From positions 3,224,001 through 3,288,000 of the forward strand of contig OZ242297.1 of assembly GCA_965207755.1 (NCBI GenBank): a stretch of 64,000 bases of DNA. Direction: 5' to 3'. Origin of the DNA: Aldehydirespirator sp028819505. Its GTDB lineage: Bacteria; Actinomycetota; Acidimicrobiia; Acidimicrobiales; Aldehydirespiratoraceae. The notes beneath the pieces were generated by a model. It was not told where the DNA came from, searched no databases, and saw only the letters and a program-made list of their open reading frames with translations. Positions 59,432-64,000 of the stretch are shown piece by piece (position 1 is the stretch's first letter; each line of letters starts with the position of its first letter). The position numbers and the translations under genes were made by a program.

Positions 59432-59949
59432 GGGTCACCGCTCCTTTCGACGACAACCGGAACCCGGCCTCGGTTGTCGTACAGGATCCACCGATCAACG
59501 CTAGCAGCGTAGAGGCTCGAGAAGTTCTCCAGCCCGGCCTCGAAGCGTCGGCGCACCACATCCTCGGGGATGTGGTGACCACCCTGCTCAACGCGTCGCC
59601 GCACTCGCCTTATGGCGTCCTCCGGCGAAGGCAACGAGAGGAACAGCAGGGTCACCAGATAGCCGTCGCAGCGCCACTGCTGGATCCGGCGGCGATAGCT
59701 GCGCCCGGCCAGGGTTGTCTCGAAGGCGAAGCTCTCGCCTGCGGCGGCGAGCCTGTCGATCTCGGCCAGCATCAGCCGGCCCGCCTGGATGTCGGAGTGG
59801 CGCGATCCGAACGGGGCCAGCCCGGCGGCGATCATGTCGGCGTTCAGGAACGGCAGACCCCGAGCTTCGAAGCGCAGGTAGGTGAGCGCGAAGGTGGTCT
59901 TGCCGGCACCGTTGGGCCCGGCGACAATAAGGATCTCCTTGCCGACCAC
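59428..59949 (-). CDS. Zeta-toxin-like P-loop kinase
   Basis: 173 residues. ILIVAGPNGAGKTTFAL (Walker A at 11-18), FLNADMIAAGLAPF, FAFETTLAGRSYRRRI and HIPEDVVRRRFEAGL are the pattern of the zeta-toxin/predicted ABC-ATPase kinase group. Zeta toxins phosphorylate UDP-N-acetylglucosamine, but many chromosomal relatives have unknown targets. It is 26 bp upstream of the nuoN2 stop side and on the same strand. Confidence 0.78.
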   Translation of the reverse strand: MVGKEILIVAGPNGAGKTTFALTYLRFEARGLPFLNADMIAAGLAPFGSRHSDIQAGRLMLAEIDRLAAAGESFAFETTLAGRSYRRRIQQWRCDGYLVTLLFLSLPSPEDAIRRVRRRVEQGGHHIPEDVVRRRFEAGLENFSSLYAASVDRWILYDNRGRVPVVVERSGDP

Positions 59950-59975
59950 TGCCGACGGAGACTACATGAAGATCA

Positions 59976-61613
59976 TCAGAATCCTGCTGCCGTGCTGGAC
60001 AGGGACTCCAGCAGGCCGGGGACGATGCCGGCGGCGATGGTGAACAGCACGGCTACCACGATCACGGATGCTGCTCCCAGACCCATCGCGGGCGAGGCGT
60101 CGTCGGCGTCGGAGCCGTCGGAGCCCTCGTCGCCGAAGTACATGGCCACCACTACCCGCAGGTAGGCGAAGGCGGCTACCACCGCGCTGACCATGGCCAC
60201 TATGGCCAGCCAGTAGGAGCGGGCCTCGACCGCGGCGGCGATGACCGAGAACTTGGCCACGAAGCCCGACGTGAACGGCACGCCGGCTTGGGCCAGCAAC
60301 AGGATGGTCAGCCCCAGGGCCAGGGCCGGTCGGCGGGTGCTCAGGCCGGCGAGGGTGTCCAGGCCGGTGCGGTCGTCGCGCTCGCCCGACAGCACGGCCA
60401 CCACGGTGAAGCTCCCGACGGCGATGACCGCGTAGGCGGCCAGATAGAACAGGACGGCGGCCACGCCGGAGTCGGAGGCGGACTGCACGCCGACGAGGAT
60501 GAAGCCCGCGTGCGAGATCGACGAGTAGGCGAGGATCCGCTTGGCGTCGCTCTGGACGGCGGCCAGGACCGATCCCACCGCCAGGGTGGCGCACGCCAGC
60601 GCGAACACGGCCGGTCGCCAGTCGTCGGCCCGCACCCCCAGCGCCTCCACGAACACCCGGATCAGAGCGGCGAACCCGGCCGCCTTCACCGCCGAAGCCA
60701 TCAGGGCGGTCACCGGCGTCGGCGCGCCCACGTAGGTGTCCGGCGCCCAGGCGTGGAACGGCACCGCGGCCACCTTGAAGCCGAGGCCCACCAGCAGCAT
60801 CGCCAGGCCGGCCAAGAGCATCGCGTCGCGAAGCACGATGTAGGTGTCGAGATAGCCGGCGATCCCGTCCAGGCTGGTGGTGCCGGTCGCGCCGTACACC
60901 AGGGCGATCCCGAACAGCAGGAACGCGGTGGAGAATGCGCCCAGGACGAAGTACTTGAGACCGGCCTCCAGCGACTCGAGGCGGCGCAGGTTGAGAGCGG
61001 CCATCACGTAGGCCGCGATGGACATGGTCTCCAGCCCCAGGAACAGCACGATGAGATCGGCCGCCCCGGCCATCACCACCGCCCCGGCCGCAGCCAGCAG
61101 GATCAGCACGCTGAGCTCCGCGCCGGCGACCCCGACGCGCCGGCAGTACCGGGGAAGGGTCGGGGCGGCCAGCGCCACCGAGCCCAGAACCACCGCGGCC
61201 ACGAACAGCGCCATCCGGTCCATCACAAGCTGGCCGCCGAACGCCTCGACCTCCGCGTCCCGCTGCCACAGCACTGCGACCGAGACGAGGCCGGCCACCG
61301 CCACCGCGAACGTCCAGACCGCGTCCAGCACCTCCGGCTGGAGAACTTGCTGAGGCAGATGCCGACCCGTCGCGTCCGGATCGGGGCCTTCCCGCTCTTG
61401 TTCGCTGCGCTCACGGGCCGCTCGGGCCACGGCCTCACCCGCGTGGAGCGGCGCCGCTCGCCTATCCGCTCGGCCTCTGGGCCGGCTCGGCACCAGCGAG
61501 CGGACCATCAGCAGCACCAGCGCGCCCGCGGCGGGCAGGAGCACCGGCAGCAGGCCCGCCCAGTCGACGGGAGGCGTCCGCACCGGGAGCTGGGCCAGCA
61601 CCGCGCCCGTCAT
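59976..61613 (-). CDS. nuoN: NADH-quinone oxidoreductase subunit N, second copy, with repeat-encoded insertion
   Basis: 545 residues. Core motifs FLGLETMSIAAYVMAAL, VGLGFKVAAVPFHAWAPDTY, AYSSISHAGFI are intact. Between helix 1 and helix 2 (about residues 45-75) lies a polar segment ending GEAVARAARERSEQERE, encoded by dispersed-element copy F. It is in frame, so the protein probably tolerates it as an exposed loop. Start overlaps nuoM2 by 4 bp. Confidence 0.92.
   Translation of the reverse strand: MTGAVLAQLPVRTPPVDWAGLLPVLLPAAGALVLLMVRSLVPSRPRGRADRRAAPLHAGEAVARAARERSEQEREGPDPDATGRHLPQQVLQPEVLDAVWTFAVAVAGLVSVAVLWQRDAEVEAFGGQLVMDRMALFVAAVVLGSVALAAPTLPRYCRRVGVAGAELSVLILLAAAGAVVMAGAADLIVLFLGLETMSIAAYVMAALNLRRLESLEAGLKYFVLGAFSTAFLLFGIALVYGATGTTSLDGIAGYLDTYIVLRDAMLLAGLAMLLVGLGFKVAAVPFHAWAPDTYVGAPTPVTALMASAVKAAGFAALIRVFVEALGVRADDWRPAVFALACATLAVGSVLAAVQSDAKRILAYSSISHAGFILVGVQSASDSGVAAVLFYLAAYAVIAVGSFTVVAVLSGERDDRTGLDTLAGLSTRRPALALGLTILLLAQAGVPFTSGFVAKFSVIAAAVEARSYWLAIVAMVSAVVAAFAYLRVVVAMYFGDEGSDGSDADDASPAMGLGAASVIVVAVLFTIAAGIVPGLLESLSSTAAGF
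61390..61479 (-). repeat. dispersed element, copy F, inside nuoN2
   Basis: Minus strand: CAGAGGCCGAGCGG, a short middle, GAGGCCGTGGCCCGAGCGGC, CCGTGAGCGCAGCGAAC, AAGAGCGGGA. About 90 bp, shorter in the middle than copies B, D and E, and carried in frame within the coding sequence. Confidence 0.9.
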
Positions 61614-63274
61614 CCGCCTTCCTCACTGTGTTCGGCAGCGCCGCCGCCGCTGTCGCCGCCACTGTGTTCGGCACCGCCGCCGTTGTGGTCGGCCTTGTCC
61701 GTCGAGCGGGCCAGGTCTTCGAGGCTCACGGAGGGATGCACGTCGGCCACCGGCTCGGCGAAGCCGGCCACATTGTCCTCGACGTGGGCGATGATGGCGT
61801 CCACCGCCGGCTCGATCCGCTCGATCACCGGCTTGGGATAGACGCCCATGAACACGATGGCCGCGATGAACGGCGCCATCACCAGGCCCTCGCGCCAGCG
61901 CAGGTCGGGCGTCTCCGCGTTGGCGCCGGTAGCGGGGCCGTGGAACACCCGCTGGTAGGCCCACAGCAGGTACACCGCGGCCAGGATCACACCCGCAGCC
62001 GCGACCACCGCCCACCAGCGGTGGGCGTTGAAGGCGCCCAGCAGCACCAGCAGCTCGCCCACGAACCCGTTGAGGCCCGGCAGCCCGACCGACGACAGCA
62101 TCACCACCATGAACACCGCGGCCAGCAGAGGCGCCGGCTTCTGCAACCCGCCGAGCTCTGATATCTCGCGGGTGTGGCGGCGCTCGTAGATCATGCCCAC
62201 CAGCAGGAACAGCGCCCCGGTGGACACGCCGTGGTTCACCATCTGCAGCACGCCGCCGGTGAGGCCCTCGGTGTTGAGCGCGAACGTGCCGATCACGATG
62301 AAGCCGAGGTGGGCCACCGAGGAGTAGGCCACCAGCCGCTTGAGGTCCCGCTGCATGGCCGCGGCGACAGCGCCGTAGATGATGCCGATCACCCCCAGCG
62401 TGATCATGAGCGGCGCGAAGTACACCGACGCCTCCGGGAACAGGTACAGGCCGAACCGGACCAGGCCGTAGGTGCCGAGCTTCAGCATCACCGCAGCCAG
62501 GATCACCGAGCCCGCGGTGGGCGCGTTGGTGTGGGCGTCGGGGAGCCAGGTATGCACCGGGAACAGCGGCACCTTCACCGCGAAGGCCAGGGCGAAGGCC
62601 AGGAACAGCCAGCGGGCCGTGTTGGTGGCCAGAAGCTGGTTCTCCGCGATGGCGGTCAGGTCGAATGTCACCGCGTCGCCCGAGGCCTCGGAATGCAGGA
62701 ACGCCAAGGCCACGATGGCCACCAGCATCAGGGCTGAGCCGAACATGGTGAACAGGAAGAACTTGATGGCCGCGTAGGCCCTCCGGCCGTGGCCCCAGCC
62801 GCCGATCAGGAAGTACATGGGCACCAGCACGATCTCGAAGAAGACGAAGAACATGACCAGGTCGAGCGCCACGAAGGTGCCCAGGCAGCCCGCCTCCAGC
62901 ACCAGCATCCAGGCGTAGTAGGGCTTGGGCGAGTGCTCGGCGTCGACGCCCACGATGGCCAGCGGGAAGATCAGCGCGGTCATCACCACCAGGAACAGCG
63001 ACAGCCCGTCCACACCGACCTGCCACGAGACGCCCCAGCCCGGGATCCACTCGTACTGCTGCCAGAACTGGAAGACCGCCGCGGAGCCGGCGTCGAACTC
63101 GGCCAGCACCCACACCGCCAGAACCGCCGACACCGTCGAGGCCACCAGCGCTACCGGCTTGAACAGGTCGGGCCGGGTCCGGGGCATCGCCAGCAGCACC
63201 AGGGCCCCCGCCACCGGGACCAGCACGAGCACGGTCAGGGCGGCCGGGAAGGACGTTGAAGCCAGCGCGCCCAT
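61610..63274 (-). CDS. nuoM: NADH-quinone oxidoreductase subunit M, second copy
   Basis: 554 residues. VGVDGLSLFLVVMTA, FFVFFEIVLVPMYFLIGGWG, KVPLFPVHTWLPDAHTNAPT and LKLGTYGLVRFG are diagnostic. It differs clearly from the first NuoM. The C-terminus has a tail of about 45 residues ending in Gly/His/Ser repeats (GGGAEHSGGD), not seen in the first copy. Directly follows nuoL2. Confidence 0.93.
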   Translation of the reverse strand: MGALASTSFPAALTVLVLVPVAGALVLLAMPRTRPDLFKPVALVASTVSAVLAVWVLAEFDAGSAAVFQFWQQYEWIPGWGVSWQVGVDGLSLFLVVMTALIFPLAIVGVDAEHSPKPYYAWMLVLEAGCLGTFVALDLVMFFVFFEIVLVPMYFLIGGWGHGRRAYAAIKFFLFTMFGSALMLVAIVALAFLHSEASGDAVTFDLTAIAENQLLATNTARWLFLAFALAFAVKVPLFPVHTWLPDAHTNAPTAGSVILAAVMLKLGTYGLVRFGLYLFPEASVYFAPLMITLGVIGIIYGAVAAAMQRDLKRLVAYSSVAHLGFIVIGTFALNTEGLTGGVLQMVNHGVSTGALFLLVGMIYERRHTREISELGGLQKPAPLLAAVFMVVMLSSVGLPGLNGFVGELLVLLGAFNAHRWWAVVAAAGVILAAVYLLWAYQRVFHGPATGANAETPDLRWREGLVMAPFIAAIVFMGVYPKPVIERIEPAVDAIIAHVEDNVAGFAEPVADVHPSVSLEDLARSTDKADHNGGGAEHSGGDSGGGAAEHSEEGG

Positions 63275-64000
63275 CTAGAAGCTCGTCCTGACGAGGAACC
63301 ACACCAGCAGCGCGACCGCGCCGGCCGCGGTCAGCAGTGCGTACGACCGGACGAAGCCCGACTGCACCCGCCGCAGCAGGGCGCCGCCGGCCCGCACCGA
63401 GCGGCCCACGCCGTCCACCGCGCCGTCCACCACGTTGGCGTCGAAGGCGGCCACCCCCTCGAAGGCCCGCCGCCCCGGCCCGCCCACGAAGCGGGTCCAC
63501 GCCTCGTCGACGTAGAAGGCCCGGGCCGCGGCCGGCAACTCCACCCGGCCGGCCGGCAGCCGGTGCTGCAGGTACACCGCCGCCGCGCCCGCGATCCCGA
63601 TGACCGCGCCGGCCATCGACACCAGCGCCAGCAGCCACTGGGCCCCGCCGCCCAGGCTCAGGTGGGCCTCGTTGCCGAACAGCGACGGCTCCAGCCACGC
63701 CCCCAGGAAGTGAAGGTCCTTGGTGAACGGCAGGTTGAGCCCCCCGGACAGGGCCGCCGCGCCGGCCAATACCACCAGCGGCGCCGTCATCAGCCGCGAT
63801 GGCTCATGGGGGTGGGCCTCGTCGCCGTGGCGGGCCTCGCCGTAGAACGTCATGAACACCAGCCGGCTCATGTAGAAGGCGGTCAGCACGGCGGTGACGA
63901 TCCCCACTGCCCACAGCGCCGGGCTTGCGTCCCACGCGTAGGCCAGGATCTCGTCCTTGGACCAGAACCCCGCGAACGGGGGAACCCCGGCGATGGCCAG
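63275..64000 (-). CDS. nuoL: NADH-quinone oxidoreductase subunit L, second copy, cut by the window end
   Basis: C-terminal about 241 residues. VPPFAGFWSKDEILA, AFYMSRLVFMTFYGEAR, then the lateral-helix region (AFYVDEAWTRFVGG) and a last membrane helix LLTAAGAVALLVWFLV. The frame is open to the last base, so the gene continues beyond the window. With nuoM2 and nuoN2 it shows a second set of antiporter-like subunits. Confidence 0.92.
   Translation of the reverse strand: MAIAGVPPFAGFWSKDEILAYAWDASPALWAVGIVTAVLTAFYMSRLVFMTFYGEARHGDEAHPHEPSRLMTAPLVVLAGAAALSGGLNLPFTKDLHFLGAWLEPSLFGNEAHLSLGGGAQWLLALVSMAGAVIGIAGAAAVYLQHRLPAGRVELPAAARAFYVDEAWTRFVGGPGRRAFEGVAAFDANVVDGAVDGVGRSVRAGGALLRRVQSGFVRSYALLTAAGAVALLVWFLVRTSF

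Overview
The window is about 64 kb of very GC-rich DNA from what looks like an actinobacterium. An Acidimicrobiia-like member of Actinomycetota is my best guess. This rests on gene content (LytR-CpsA-Psr protein, luciferase-like F420-type oxidoreductase, riboflavin synthase, many acyl-CoA enzymes) and on -10 hexamers lying only 5 to 8 nt before start codons, as expected for leaderless mRNAs. No rRNA, tRNA, CRISPR array, IS transposase or phage gene was recognised.

Layout. 1-1.5 kb: 3' part of an LCP cell-wall gene whose N-terminal part is a 33-bp in-frame tandem array. 1.7-9.9 kb: a molybdenum hydroxylase pair whose fused iron-sulfur domain has lost all eight cysteine ligands, a DUF4143 ATPase, an amidohydrolase, a small aspartyl protease and an LLM oxidoreductase. 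10-18.6 kb: RidA, a flavodoxin-fold quinone reductase, a DinB protein, an ABC importer operon that includes riboflavin synthase and an SDR, a beta-propeller lipoprotein and a creatininase-family enzyme. 18.7-29.3 kb: a betaine-type ABC importer (ProX, ProV, double-length ProW) next to a four-gene operon that reads as carnitine or gamma-butyrobetaine catabolism (carnitine dehydrogenase-thioesterase fusion, acyl-CoA dehydrogenase, ADP-forming acyl-CoA synthetase, CaiD). 29.4-34.3 kb: a cytochrome P450, a CMD-family gene broken by a 70-bp duplication, a MidA methyltransferase, a VapBC pair, a second antitoxin with a broken MazF, and a 51-residue membrane ORF.

34.3-51.4 kb: a complex I operon on the minus strand, nuoABCD-H-I-J-K-L-M-N, with no nuoEFG. 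It is interrupted between nuoH and nuoI by about 5.7 kb of Uma2, AbrB-VapC, a PIN plus AAA ATPase pair and an AT-richer DUF262-HNH gene, which I read as a defence or toxin-antitoxin island. 51.6-59.9 kb: a small membrane protein, a STAS protein, a cation/proton antiporter with CBS domains, a LigB/LigA extradiol dioxygenase pair facing each other, small unknown genes, a second Uma2 and a zeta-toxin-like pair. 60-64 kb: a second set of nuoN, nuoM and (partial) nuoL.

Two signals run across the window. First, a roughly 90-105 bp dispersed element (head AGAGGCCGAGCGG, tail containing CCCGAGCGGCCCGTGAGCGC) sits mostly between genes, in the orientation of the downstream gene, and in one case lies in frame inside nuoN. 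Second, there are many short direct-repeat pairs with periods of 60-75 bp, including a perfect 4 x 72 bp hairpin array between nuoM and nuoN. Some of these repeats disrupt or extend coding sequences.
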